Source of the DNA: Chryseobacterium nakagawai
Lineage (GTDB): Bacteria; Bacteroidota; Bacteroidia; Flavobacteriales; Weeksellaceae
Assembly (NCBI RefSeq): GCF_900637665.1
Contig: NZ_LR134386.1
Coordinates: 1,108,501-1,172,500 of the forward strand
Direction: 5' to 3'
DNA: 64,000 bases
Both the position numbers and the translations under genes were made by a program. The notes under the pieces were generated by a model, which saw only the letters and a list, made by a program, of their open reading frames with translations, ran no database searches and had not been told where the DNA came from. Positions 52,036 to 61,613 of the stretch are shown one piece after another; position 1 is the stretch's first letter; each line of letters begins with the position of its first letter.

Positions 52036-53697
52036 TTATTCTTGATGATAAAGAACTCTATAATATTCATCTGCCATTCTATCACTATTGAACTGATCTT
52101 TTACATCGTTCATTGCATTGTGCTGGATTTTTCTCCATTGTTCCGGACGATCGTAATACATAGGAAGAATTTCGTTTTCAAGGATCTCATATAATTTGTT
52201 TAAATCATAATTATCCTGTTCATAGATACTCATATTCAGATAATCTGCTTTAGGGACTACGAAAGAGTTTTCTCCGTGTTGAGCAAATTCCGGGATCCAG
52301 CCATCGTCTGTGGATAAATTGACAGATCCGTTCATCGCAGCGGTCATTCCTGAAGTACCGGATGCTTCTCTTGGAACTCTTGGGTTATTGAGCCAAAGAT
52401 CAGAACCTTGTTTTAATGATTTACTTAAAGAGAGTTCATATCCTGTAAGAACGGCCATGTTTCTGTGATTCTTACTTTCTTCAACCAAAGTATTGAAGGT
52501 TGAAATTGCTGAATAATCCATAGGGTAGGGTTTTCCTGCCCAGATAATCTGGACCGGATATTTCGGATTGTTCAGAAGTCTGTAAAATCTTTCTTTATCA
52601 TGTAAAAGCAGTTCTGCACGTTTGTAACCTGCAAATCTTCTTGCCCATACAATGGTAAAAACATTTGGGTTGAATAGGTTTCCGGTTTGGTCTGCCACTA
52701 TGCTGAACAGTTTCTTTTTTAAATGCTTTTTACGGTAATCGAAAACGGTATCATCATTTTCATCTTTCGCATTATAAAGAGACTTATCTGCCCAATATTT
52801 GAATTCCTGTGCGTTGGTAATAGACGTAATTTCACAGATTCCGGGATATTTATTCCACATGGCACGGGAAACGACTCCGTGAAGCTGAGAAACCCCATTA
52901 GCCATTCTTGCCATTTTCAGAGCACAAAGCGAATGGTTGAAACGGTCATCATCTGTACCTGAAATTGTTTTTATTTCTTCCATGCTATAGCCGGAAAAAT
53001 AAGTCATATCATAACATAATTTGAAATTATGCTTTTCATTTCCTGCTTCTTCCGGAGTATGAGTAGTGAAAACCAGTTTTTCTTTAACTTTATTCAGATC
53101 GCCATTATATTTTCTTAGTAAATAAAATGCGGCCGGAAGTCCGTGGGCTTCATTTAAATGGTAAACATCTCGTTCGATGTTCATCTCATCCAGTAATTTA
53201 GCACCTCCTTTTCCAAGTAAAATATATTGAGCCAGTTTGGTTGATTCGTTAGCATCATAGAGTTTATGACAGATCGTTTTCGAAACATGATCGTTTTCAG
53301 GAACATCCGTAGACAGGAAAAACATGGGTGCCGTGTTGAAAACCTCAGGATCAAGATACCATACCTTCACCCAAACCGGAGCCCCATGAATCTCGATTTG
53401 GAATTTTATTTCCGTGTCCTCAAGAAAGCTGTACATTTTTCTGGTCCATACGGGCTGAAGAGTCTGATCATGGTTTCTGGCCTGATCATAATATCCAAAT
53501 TTCCAGAGAATACCAATTCCGATAAGATCCTGCTTCAGGTTATAAGCACTTCTCATATGAGATCCTGCTAAGAAACCAAGTCCACCGGAGTATATTTTCA
53601 ATACTTGCTCAAGGGCAAATTCCATTGAGAAATAGGCGGCTTTTTTTGAATATTTGGGATTGATGCTGTAAGGTATTTTAAAATTCCTAAAATCCAT
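52036..53697 (-). CDS. Alpha-glucan phosphorylase family protein lacking the PLP lysine
   Basis: A 553-residue protein of the short alpha-glucan phosphorylase family (GT35-like). It has YFSMEFAL (residues ~22-29), VYHLNEAHG (~187-195), TTHTP, WARRFAGYKR (~356-365) and EASGTSGM followed by AAMNG. In glycogen phosphorylases the residue after this Met is the lysine binding pyridoxal phosphate; here it is Thr452 (codon ACC). The enzyme may therefore not use PLP. I recall the same variant in other Bacteroidota homologues, which would make it a lineage feature rather than a defect. It probably acts in glycogen or alpha-glucan turnover. Confidence 0.85.
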   Translation of the reverse strand: MDFRNFKIPYSINPKYSKKAAYFSMEFALEQVLKIYSGGLGFLAGSHMRSAYNLKQDLIGIGILWKFGYYDQARNHDQTLQPVWTRKMYSFLEDTEIKFQIEIHGAPVWVKVWYLDPEVFNTAPMFFLSTDVPENDHVSKTICHKLYDANESTKLAQYILLGKGGAKLLDEMNIERDVYHLNEAHGLPAAFYLLRKYNGDLNKVKEKLVFTTHTPEEAGNEKHNFKLCYDMTYFSGYSMEEIKTISGTDDDRFNHSLCALKMARMANGVSQLHGVVSRAMWNKYPGICEITSITNAQEFKYWADKSLYNAKDENDDTVFDYRKKHLKKKLFSIVADQTGNLFNPNVFTIVWARRFAGYKRAELLLHDKERFYRLLNNPKYPVQIIWAGKPYPMDYSAISTFNTLVEESKNHRNMAVLTGYELSLSKSLKQGSDLWLNNPRVPREASGTSGMTAAMNGSVNLSTDDGWIPEFAQHGENSFVVPKADYLNMSIYEQDNYDLNKLYEILENEILPMYYDRPEQWRKIQHNAMNDVKDQFNSDRMADEYYRVLYHQE

Positions 53698-53723
53698 AGA
53701 ATGTTGGTTTGTGTTTGAAAAGA

Positions 53724-53731
53724 CAAAGGTA
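53724..53731 (-). promoter_or_regulatory. -7 element of the phosphorylase-like gene
   Basis: On the minus strand TACCTTTG matches TAnnTTTG, 27 bases before the start codon at 53697. Confidence 0.6.
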
Positions 53732-53899
53732 TTAATAATGAAAATAAACTCTATATTAATTAATGGATAAATTAATTTTAAAAGTAAGCGTTGAATAGTT
53801 TTTTTACTTATCTTTAATAGTGTAAAATTTTGATTATCAAAAACTTTTAATGATGAAGGCCAATGGCAACATGTGTTTAATTAAATAAAAAAATCACAC

Positions 53900-54697
53900 A
53901 TGAAAAAGACGTTTTCTGATGAAGATCTGATTAAGAATCTGAGTTTATATTACCTGAATCGGCATTTGAAAAAAAAGCCCATAGAAAAGTATCACCGTAC
54001 AATAGATGAATCTCCACTTCATGACCGTGAAAAATACCGAAAAAAATCAGAGATTCTTCTACTCAATTCTTTTATGCATCATTTTCCTGATGTGAAATTT
54101 GAAAATCTTACCTGCGAGAGCCCGGACTTTATCGCAAAGCTGAACGACAAAAAAATCGGAATAGAACTGACTGAAGTCATTAATCATCTGGAAATGAAAA
54201 AAGTGGAGAGCACTTTGAATAAAATGTTCCGTCAGGCAGAAATATTATTAGAACAGGAAGACACTACGAAATATCGTGGTGTTTATTTTTTAGAATTTCA
54301 TCCTAATATAAAGTTTGATAATCTTGAAGAACAAGAGGAGAATATTATTAATATCTACAAAAGTATAAAAAAGCATAAAGGAATTGGATGTGTGAAAAGC
54401 GTAAGGAAATCTTTTCATCGAAGAAATGTCTTTATCACCCACGAGTATAGTATGAATCTTTTTGATGAACTCTGCTCGGATAAAATTCTGGAGCTCATTG
54501 AAAAAAAGAATGAAAAATTTCCATATTATGATACTTCAGTGGATGAATGCTGGTTGGTTATTGTTTCTGATATGAATTCAATTGCTTCAAGATATACATT
54601 TATTCAGGATAAAGATCATCTGAAAGAAGTAAAAAGTCCTTTCCATAAAATTTTTCATCTGGAAAATCTCTGCGGAAATATTACGAGTATAAAATAA
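53900..54697 (+). CDS. Orphan protein with a possible PD-(D/E)XK nuclease core
   Basis: A 265-residue soluble, charged protein that I do not recognise. Residues ~60-95 fit a restriction-endonuclease-like core: KFENL, then PD (75-76) and GIELTE (Glu89, Thr91), like the PD...ExK arrangement but with Thr where Lys is usual. A long helical region follows, and then YYDTSVDECWLVIVSD. It is a lone gene with no methylase or partner next to it. The nuclease reading is a guess from pattern. Confidence 0.6.
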   Translation: MKKTFSDEDLIKNLSLYYLNRHLKKKPIEKYHRTIDESPLHDREKYRKKSEILLLNSFMHHFPDVKFENLTCESPDFIAKLNDKKIGIELTEVINHLEMKKVESTLNKMFRQAEILLEQEDTTKYRGVYFLEFHPNIKFDNLEEQEENIINIYKSIKKHKGIGCVKSVRKSFHRRNVFITHEYSMNLFDELCSDKILELIEKKNEKFPYYDTSVDECWLVIVSDMNSIASRYTFIQDKDHLKEVKSPFHKIFHLENLCGNITSIK

Positions 54698-54856
54698 GAA
54701 GTATGAGTATTGAATTTATAATTAATTAATGTGTTTGTTTTAAATGTCATAAAAAATATCACCTTTTGTTATTTGTAATTAAATTATAGGTATATTTGGT
54801 ATAGGTTGGATATTGATCTGACTCAAAATGACTTAACCATAAAGACAAATATATCT

Positions 54857-56959
54857 ATGAGAAAAATTTTACTATTTACTTTCTTATATATTTCCCATTT
54901 TTTATACTCACAGGCAGATTGTGCCACGGCACTGGCTGTTTGTGGAAATTCGAATATTACTTATAGTCCTACAGGATATGGTAGTATCAAAGAAATGGTA
55001 AATTCCGGGACCTGTATAGATGCCTCGGGTGAGCATAATTCAATCTGGTATAAAATTACCATTGCTACAGGAGGTACTCTTACCTTTAATCTGGTTCCCA
55101 ATAATCAGGATGCTGATTATGACTGGGCTATTTTCGGACCCAATGTGAATTGCGGAAGTCTGGGATCTGCCATACGTTGTAATGCTGCAACAGTTATTGG
55201 AGTAGGAGCCGCTACCGGATTAAATATGACCAGTACGATTACAAATGCGATAGGAGGGTCAACAACTCCATATTGTAGATACTTGGATGTGTTACCTGGT
55301 GAATCTTATTACTTGTTTATTGATAACTGGGTAAGCAGTACGAGCAGTACAACCGCTCCTTTCTCTTTAACATGGGGTGGAACAGCTACATTAGCTTCTC
55401 CGTTTACTGATCCTGTTCTTCAACCTAATCCTTTTATTCCACCAGGAATTCCGGCTGCTAATCCGGCTAATCCAAGAGAAGTTATTATCTGTGGAAATCC
55501 TGTTGTATTTGATTTTACAACTTTATCAGCAGGAATCGTTAATGGTAATCCTGGTTTTAGTGTAAGTTATCATACTAGTGCTAACGATGCATTAACGGTA
55601 AATAATCCCATTACAGCTCCTCTAACAGTAAATACTACAACGGTTTATTATTACAGTATCAGTTACACAGATCCAACCAACCCAAGCAGCCCCCTCAATA
55701 AATGTAAACAGACGGGAACCTTTAAATTTAAGGATGGATCTATTGTTGTAAAAAATGCCACGTTAATAGAATGTAATAACAATAATGCAGGAACGGCTCT
55801 TTTTGATCTCACGACCGCCGATGTGACAGCAGCTCCTAATGTTTTTAAGAAATACTATACCAGTATGTTTGATCTTAATGCTGGAACTAATGAGATCATT
55901 AATCCGAATGCATTTATCTCTGCTGAAGGAACTGTTTATGTAAAAGTGACTTCTGAGTATGGGTGCAGTGGAATTGCAGAGATTACATTAAAATTTCATC
56001 CTGTAGTTGTTGTAAACGAAGCGACTCTTACCACTTGTTTTATAGAGTCTAATCCGAGTACAGGATCTTTTAATCTTGCGGACGCTTTTGTAACGAATCC
56101 GAGTAATACAGATAAAAAATATTATCCATCCGAAGCCGATGCCATCCATCAGACCAATGAAATTTTAACCCCGCTGAACTATATTGCACCCAATGGAGTG
56201 GTGTATGTAAGAGTTGCCAATAACAGAGGATGTTACGCCGTTGTTAAAGTGACTTTAGTAGTGACTCCTCCGAAATATTCTGATGTACTTAAAGATAAAA
56301 CTATATGTATAGAAAGTAAAACAACTTTGGATGCAGGACCGGGATTTAAAAGCTATCAGTGGGGCACAGGAGCCACCACTCGCACTGTTAATGTAGGAGT
56401 TGGAGTATATTGGGTTAAACTTAAAACCGGAGATTGTTTTACTACCCAAACTGTAAAGGTAATACCTTCTGAACAGCCTGTTATTTCTAATATTGAGGTA
56501 GGCAGTAATACCATAACAGTATCTGTACTAGGAGGCACACCGCCTTATCAATACTCGTTGGATAATATTATTTGGCAGGATTCTAATATTTTTACCAATC
56601 TTCCAAGAGGAGAGTATAAGATTTTTGTGAAAGATGACTATAATTGTGATCCTATAAAGGTTGATATTGTTGTTCCAAACCTGGTGAATGTTATTACTCC
56701 AAATGCTGACGGTGTGAATGATGTGATTGATTATTCTGCATTATCCGGTAAACAAAATCTGGTGATTAATATTTTTGACAGATATGGAACTAAGATTCAT
56801 CAGGCTGATAAGCTTAACGGCTATAGATGGGATGGAACGGTAAATGGAAGAAGAGTTCCTACTGGTACCTATTGGTATTCCGTATTGTGGAATGAAAATA
56901 ACAACAAGAATACTCCTGTTAAATTTACTGGCTGGGTATTAGTTAAAAACCGCGAATAA
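54857..56959 (+). CDS. Type IX secreted protein with gliding-type B sorting domain
   Basis: A 700-residue cell-surface or secreted protein. A signal peptide (residues 1-19) is followed by a Cys-containing N-terminal domain (about 20-180, with ADCATALAVCGN), a Pro-rich linker (about 190-220), two or more Ig-like repeats (KKYYTSMFDLNAGTNEI and KKYYPSEADAIHQTNEI repeat each other), an SprB-like segment (GGTPPYQYSLDNI), and the T9SS type B sorting domain (ITPNADGVNDV ... IFDRYGTKI ... TGTYWYSVLW). I start at the ATG at 54857, as upstream residues are not signal-like. It is probably exported by the T9SS. Confidence 0.9.
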   Translation: MRKILLFTFLYISHFLYSQADCATALAVCGNSNITYSPTGYGSIKEMVNSGTCIDASGEHNSIWYKITIATGGTLTFNLVPNNQDADYDWAIFGPNVNCGSLGSAIRCNAATVIGVGAATGLNMTSTITNAIGGSTTPYCRYLDVLPGESYYLFIDNWVSSTSSTTAPFSLTWGGTATLASPFTDPVLQPNPFIPPGIPAANPANPREVIICGNPVVFDFTTLSAGIVNGNPGFSVSYHTSANDALTVNNPITAPLTVNTTTVYYYSISYTDPTNPSSPLNKCKQTGTFKFKDGSIVVKNATLIECNNNNAGTALFDLTTADVTAAPNVFKKYYTSMFDLNAGTNEIINPNAFISAEGTVYVKVTSEYGCSGIAEITLKFHPVVVVNEATLTTCFIESNPSTGSFNLADAFVTNPSNTDKKYYPSEADAIHQTNEILTPLNYIAPNGVVYVRVANNRGCYAVVKVTLVVTPPKYSDVLKDKTICIESKTTLDAGPGFKSYQWGTGATTRTVNVGVGVYWVKLKTGDCFTTQTVKVIPSEQPVISNIEVGSNTITVSVLGGTPPYQYSLDNIIWQDSNIFTNLPRGEYKIFVKDDYNCDPIKVDIVVPNLVNVITPNADGVNDVIDYSALSGKQNLVINIFDRYGTKIHQADKLNGYRWDGTVNGRRVPTGTYWYSVLWNENNNKNTPVKFTGWVLVKNRE

Positions 56960-56987
56960 TAATATACTATAAATAAAATACATAGAT

Positions 56988-57014
56988 AAAACCACTTCTA
57001 GAGAGGTGGTTTTT
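56988..57014 (+). terminator. Terminator after the type IX cargo gene
   Basis: The stem ACCACTTCT/AGAGGTGGT (one wobble pair) is followed by T; it begins about 28 bases after the stop codon. Confidence 0.85.
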
Positions 57015-57053
57015 CTATTTGAATTTTTTAGATTAGTTATCAAAATAAAAAGC

Positions 57054-57644
57054 ATGAAAGACCTGTTTATAAAACGCTTTGAATATTATAAATCCCTTGG
57101 TGATCAGTCATTTGAACAGATAATGGATGAACAGATTTTTTGGCAGTATAATGAAGAAAGCAATTCCATTGCAGTCATTGTACATCATATTGCAGGAAAT
57201 ATGCTTTCAAGATGGACTAATTTCCTTACTGAAGATGGTGAAAAACCCTGGCGCCATCGTGACGAAGAGTTTGTGAATACTTTTAAAACTAAAGACGAGG
57301 TACTTGAGTTTTGGGAAAAAGGCTGGCGTTGTCTTTTTGAAGCTTTAGGTCAGATTGATGAAGAAAATCTTTATTCTACAATCTATATAAGAGGAGAAGG
57401 GCATTCTGTTATTGATGCCGTTTTTAGGCAACTCGCTCATTATCCATATCATATCGGACAGATTGTTTATATCGCTAAAATGATTAAAAATGAAGACTGG
57501 AAATCGCTTTCTATTGCCAGAAACAAATCGCAGGAGTTCAATGTTGACATGAAAAATAAATTATTTGCAGAAGAATCGGCTGCCAATTCATCACCCGTTT
57601 GTTTTCAAAACAGCCCGGAGGTAAGAGACGAATATAAACAATAG
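57054..57644 (+). CDS. DUF1572/DinB-like protein
   Basis: A 196-residue four-helix DinB-like protein. The putative metal histidines are in AVIVHHIAGNM (about residues 42-52) and RQLAHYPYHIGQIVYIAK (about 130-147), the DinB/YfiT pattern. The role is unknown; relatives include bacillithiol transferases and DNA-damage-induced proteins. I start at the ATG at 57054; an upstream frame to 57006 runs through the terminator. Confidence 0.88.
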   Translation: MKDLFIKRFEYYKSLGDQSFEQIMDEQIFWQYNEESNSIAVIVHHIAGNMLSRWTNFLTEDGEKPWRHRDEEFVNTFKTKDEVLEFWEKGWRCLFEALGQIDEENLYSTIYIRGEGHSVIDAVFRQLAHYPYHIGQIVYIAKMIKNEDWKSLSIARNKSQEFNVDMKNKLFAEESAANSSPVCFQNSPEVRDEYKQ

Positions 57645-57656
57645 ATTGAATCAATC

Positions 57657-57685
57657 TTGGATTATTATTAAAATTACTATCTTTG
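57657..57685 (+). promoter_or_regulatory. Promoter of mtaB
   Basis: TTG (57657-57659) and the -7 element TATCTTTG (57678-57685) are 18 bases apart, with the start codon 26 bases after. Confidence 0.78.
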
Positions 57686-57710
57686 CACCCATAAAATTCA
57701 GAAGTAACAC

Positions 57711-59057
57711 ATGTCTGCTTTTCAAAGAACTGCCGCGTATCACACACTTGGCTGCAAATTAAATTTTGCAGAAACATCTACTATTGCCCGTCAATTAACA
57801 GATGCAGGTTATGATAAGGTAAGCTTTGATGAGAAAGCAAATATTTATGTAATCAACACATGCTCAGTTACTGAAAATGCAGACCGTGAATGTAAGCTTC
57901 ATGTAAAAAGAGCAATGAAAGCCAATCCAGATGGACTGGTGGTTATTGTTGGGTGCTATGCACAGCTGAAACCTGAAGAAATTTCACAAATTGAAGGAGT
58001 AGACCTTGTTTTAGGGGCTAAAGAAAAATTTAATATTCTAAGCTACCTTGATGATTTAGAGAAATCAGATAATGAGGGAATCGTTCATTCATGCGAGATT
58101 GAAGAAACCGATTTCTTTATCGGAAGTTATTCTATTGGAGACAGAACAAGAGCATTCCTGAAAGTTCAGGACGGATGTGATTACAAATGTACTTACTGTA
58201 CCATTCCATTAGCAAGAGGGATTTCTCGTTCAGATACCATCGAAAATGTTCTTAAGAATGCGACAGAAATTGCAGGAAGAGACATCAAAGAAATCGTTCT
58301 TACCGGAGTCAATATTGGTGATTATGGGAAAGGTGAGTTTGGAAACAAACGACACGAACATACTTTCTTGGATCTTATTTCAGAATTAGATAAAGTAGCA
58401 GGGATCGAAAGAATCCGTATTTCTTCCATTGAACCTAATCTTTTAAAAGATGAAAGTATCGAACTGGTTTCTAAAAGCAGAAGCTTTGTTCCGCATTTTC
58501 ATATTCCGTTACAATCAGGATGCGATGATTTATTGAAAAAAATGAAACGTCGTTATCTAACAAAACTGTACAATAACAGGGTAAACAAAATCCGTGAGGT
58601 AATGCCTGACGCTGCTATTGGTGTGGATGTTATTGTTGGATTCCCTGGAGAAACAGAAGAAAAGTTTATGGAAACCTATAATTTTCTTAACGAACTTCCT
58701 ATTACCTACCTTCATGTATTTACTTATTCTGAAAGAGAAAATACAGAGGCCGCTGCAATGGAAGGCGTAATTCCGGTAGCTGAAAGAAAAAAACGTAATA
58801 AAATGCTGAGAATTCTTTCTGAAAAGAAAAAAATGGCATTTTATCAGACCCAACTTGGAAAAACACTTCCTGTACTTTGGGAGCACGAAAATAAAGACGG
58901 GAAAATGTTTGGCTTCACAGAAAACTATGTGAGAGTCCAGAAAGACTTTGATCCTGCATTCGTCAATCAAATCGAATTTCTAAATTTAGAAAAAATCCTG
59001 TCAGATGGCACAGTTTCTGTGCAATCTTCCTACCAAAATTTTTTAGCAAAAGCATAG
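57711..59057 (+). CDS. mtaB: tRNA t6A37 methylthiotransferase MtaB
   Basis: A 448-residue radical SAM enzyme that adds a methylthio group to t6A at position 37 of tRNA. The N-terminal UPF0004 domain has Cys15, Cys51 and Cys82; the radical SAM cluster is DGCDYKCTYC (Cys156, Cys160, Cys163), and VLTGVNIGDYG and a C-terminal TRAM-like domain follow. Length is normal. It has its own promoter. Confidence 0.95.
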   Translation: MSAFQRTAAYHTLGCKLNFAETSTIARQLTDAGYDKVSFDEKANIYVINTCSVTENADRECKLHVKRAMKANPDGLVVIVGCYAQLKPEEISQIEGVDLVLGAKEKFNILSYLDDLEKSDNEGIVHSCEIEETDFFIGSYSIGDRTRAFLKVQDGCDYKCTYCTIPLARGISRSDTIENVLKNATEIAGRDIKEIVLTGVNIGDYGKGEFGNKRHEHTFLDLISELDKVAGIERIRISSIEPNLLKDESIELVSKSRSFVPHFHIPLQSGCDDLLKKMKRRYLTKLYNNRVNKIREVMPDAAIGVDVIVGFPGETEEKFMETYNFLNELPITYLHVFTYSERENTEAAAMEGVIPVAERKKRNKMLRILSEKKKMAFYQTQLGKTLPVLWEHENKDGKMFGFTENYVRVQKDFDPAFVNQIEFLNLEKILSDGTVSVQSSYQNFLAKA

Positions 59058-59110
59058 GCTCTTTGCAAAATTTCCACTAAATTTATTTTTAAACTTTAAA
59101 TACTACATTC

Positions 59111-60628
59111 ATGAGAGATAAGTTTTTATCTTGGGGAATTGTATTAGTAGTTGCTACCTGGATTGTAGCGCTGCTGATAAAAGCACATTACTGGATACCG
59201 ACACTGTTATCCGCTATTTATGCATTGGGAGTTTACAACGCTTACCAATCGAAACATGCTATTTTGAGGAACTTTCCGGTACTGGGATACTTGAGGTACT
59301 TTTTCGAAAGTATTTCACCCGAAATGCAGCAGTATTTCATTGAAAGGGAGACAGACGGGAAACCATTCCCAAGAAACCAGCGTTCTGCTGTATACAGACG
59401 TGCAAAAAATCTTAGTGATACTGTAGCTTTCGGAACGCAGTTAGAAGTAAATCATAGAAAATATGAAGGAATTAAGCATTCTATTTATGCAAAATCTCCA
59501 TCAGAAGAGCTTCCTAGAGTTTGGGTAGGCGGAGAGCAGTGTACACAGCCTTATCATGCTTCTTTATTTAATATCTCAGCAATGAGTTTTGGGGCATTAA
59601 GTGACAGAGCACAGATCTCATTGAACAGAGGAGCTAAAAAAGGAAATTTCTTTCATAATACAGGAGAAGGAGGGGTTTCTCCTCACCATCTGGAAGGAGG
59701 AGATTTATGCTGGCAGATCGGTACAGGATATTTTGGATGTCGGGATGAAGAAGGAAAATTTAATCCGGAATTATTTAAAAAATATGCAACGCTTCCTAAT
59801 GTGAAAATGATTGAGATCAAATTATCACAAGGAGCAAAACCAGGACACGGAGGAGTACTTCCAGGGGTAAAAAATACTCCGGAAATTGCAGCTATTCGTC
59901 ACGTAAAACCAGGAATGACTATTATTTCTCCACCATCACATACTGCATTTTCAAATGCTGCCGGATTGTTGAATTTTGTAAAGGAATTAAGAGAACTTTC
60001 TGGTGGGAAGCCAGTTGGGTTTAAACTTTGTATTGGAGATACTAAAGAATTTGAAGATATCTGTGTACAAATGAATGTCCTGAAGATTTATCCTGATTTT
60101 ATAACGATTGATGGGGCAGAAGGAGGAACCGGTGCAGCACCGCCTGAATTCTCAGACGGAGTGGGAATGCCTTTGGAGCCGGCTTTGATCTTTGTGAATA
60201 GAACTCTTAATAATTATAATCTGAGAAATAAGCTGAGAGTAATTGCCAGTGGTAAAGTACTTACAAGTTTAGATATCTTAAGAGCAGTAGCGATGGGAGC
60301 TGATATGTGTAATAATGCAAGAGGATTTATGTTCTCGCTGGGATGTATCCAAGCCTTAAGGTGTAATTCCAACAACTGTCCGACAGGAGTGGCTACACAA
60401 GATAAAATGCTTATTAAAGGGCTTGATGTTACAGATAAGGCAGAAAGAGTATATCATTTCCATAAAAATACCCTTCATACTTGCAATGAGCTAATTGCAG
60501 CAGCAGGAAGAAGTTCTTATGAAGAAGTAGACGCTACGATGTTTATGAGAGGAGATGAATTTGACCACCTTGCAGACCTTTATTTCCCTGATATTTTAGG
60601 AAATGTAAAGCAAAAGGCCAGATCTTAA
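59111..60628 (+). CDS. FMN-binding glutamate synthase family protein
   Basis: A 505-residue protein of the GltB-central-domain-like family. Two N-terminal membrane helices (residues ~6-45) precede the FMN/glutamate synthase barrel: FNISAMSFGALSDRAQISLNRGA, PGHGGVLPG, ITIDGAEGGTGAAPPEF and ALRCNSNNCPTGVATQ, with Cys for an iron-sulphur centre. Stand-alone members lack the glutaminase domain; their exact reaction is uncertain. It is a single gene with a terminator downstream. Confidence 0.92.
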   Translation: MRDKFLSWGIVLVVATWIVALLIKAHYWIPTLLSAIYALGVYNAYQSKHAILRNFPVLGYLRYFFESISPEMQQYFIERETDGKPFPRNQRSAVYRRAKNLSDTVAFGTQLEVNHRKYEGIKHSIYAKSPSEELPRVWVGGEQCTQPYHASLFNISAMSFGALSDRAQISLNRGAKKGNFFHNTGEGGVSPHHLEGGDLCWQIGTGYFGCRDEEGKFNPELFKKYATLPNVKMIEIKLSQGAKPGHGGVLPGVKNTPEIAAIRHVKPGMTIISPPSHTAFSNAAGLLNFVKELRELSGGKPVGFKLCIGDTKEFEDICVQMNVLKIYPDFITIDGAEGGTGAAPPEFSDGVGMPLEPALIFVNRTLNNYNLRNKLRVIASGKVLTSLDILRAVAMGADMCNNARGFMFSLGCIQALRCNSNNCPTGVATQDKMLIKGLDVTDKAERVYHFHKNTLHTCNELIAAAGRSSYEEVDATMFMRGDEFDHLADLYFPDILGNVKQKARS

Positions 60629-60665
60629 TTTAATAAATTGGCTGTATAGACAGCTTTAATAAATT

Positions 60666-60705
60666 AAAAAAGACAGATTAGCAATAGTTATAATCTGTCT
60701 TTTTT
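60666..60705 (+). terminator. Terminator of the glutamate synthase-like gene
   Basis: AGACAGATTA/TAATCTGTCT with a 10-base loop is followed by T. Confidence 0.9.
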
Positions 60706-60792
60706 ATATCTGATCAATTTGGCTAATGGTATGCCTTATTCTAGAAAAAGCATAATGCTTTTAGTTGTACAATGATGAATTGTATAAGTAAT

Positions 60793-60817
60793 AAAAAACC
60801 GTCTATTTATAGACGGC
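60793..60817 (-). terminator. Terminator of the FKBP-like lipoprotein gene
   Basis: The stem CCGTCTAT/ATAGACGG with a short loop has six T on the minus strand, 8 bases after the stop codon. Confidence 0.88.
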
Positions 60818-60823
60818 TTATTT

Positions 60824-61558
60824 TTATTTATCATCGGTAGGCCTTGTCTCAGTTCCGTAGATCTGGAAATTGAAAACAAATGATTTGTTTCTATAATTGT
60901 ACCCACCATAAGGATAGTAAGCATTTCTAGCAAAAGCAGCTCTTGAAGGAACAATAATTACCCCTTGAAGGTTGTAAGGTGTTTCATTTGGTAAATCTTT
61001 AAAAGCGGTAAACTTCTGTAATGCCTCTCTGAAACCAGGTATTTCAAAATAATCTCTTTCTCTACCATTGTTTACTCTTACACTTTTCTTTGCGTAATAG
61101 TAAGCTGGGTCAACCAATGGAATTGTGCTATCATCTATGGTATTTAAAAATGGACTCTTAGCAGAAAATACAGAAGTTCCATTGTTATCAATAGCCAGGT
61201 AAGAATCAGCCCTACCCATTATTTTAATGATATCATCAGTTCCAATTACTTTACCATTGTCTGGGGCAGGTTGTGCTCCGTTTCTCATGATATACATTGT
61301 TCCTGAAGGAAGCTTTTCAACTCCCAATTGTGATAATTTCTTCTCATTATCATCAGAAGTATCAGTGGCGCTGAAAGCTTTTATATTCCCTTGTGCATCC
61401 AAATAATTTTCATCCAGAAATTTTGCAATAGCTTGATCGTCATATGTGTTCTGTACATTAATATCTGCGGGTTCCTGGTAAGTATTTACATCATCATCTT
61501 TTTTACAGGCAGAAAAACACAGAGATCCGGCAAGGATATATAAAAATATTTTTTTCAT
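60824..61558 (-). CDS. Lipoprotein, FKBP-like
   Basis: A 244-residue lipoprotein with the lipobox FSAC (Cys18), an acidic linker, and a C-terminal region resembling FKBP-type isomerases of the gliding-associated kind (EKLPSGTMYIMRNG near residue 81, GVIIVPSRAAFARNAYYP, and the end strand KSFVFNFQIYGTE). The active-site residues of FKBPs are not clearly present, so enzyme activity is unsure. It probably sits at the inner or outer membrane. Divergent from the S4 gene. Confidence 0.75.
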   Translation of the reverse strand: MKKIFLYILAGSLCFSACKKDDDVNTYQEPADINVQNTYDDQAIAKFLDENYLDAQGNIKAFSATDTSDDNEKKLSQLGVEKLPSGTMYIMRNGAQPAPDNGKVIGTDDIIKIMGRADSYLAIDNNGTSVFSAKSPFLNTIDDSTIPLVDPAYYYAKKSVRVNNGRERDYFEIPGFREALQKFTAFKDLPNETPYNLQGVIIVPSRAAFARNAYYPYGGYNYRNKSFVFNFQIYGTETRPTDDK

Positions 61559-61596
61559 TTCAAAAAACTTTAATTACTTTACAAATAATATAACGG

Positions 61597-61604
61597 CAAA
61601 AGTA
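61597..61604 (-). promoter_or_regulatory. -7 element of the FKBP-like lipoprotein gene
   Basis: On the minus strand TACTTTTG matches TAnnTTTG, 39 bases before the start codon. Confidence 0.5.
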
Positions 61605-61613
61605 TAAAAAAAT

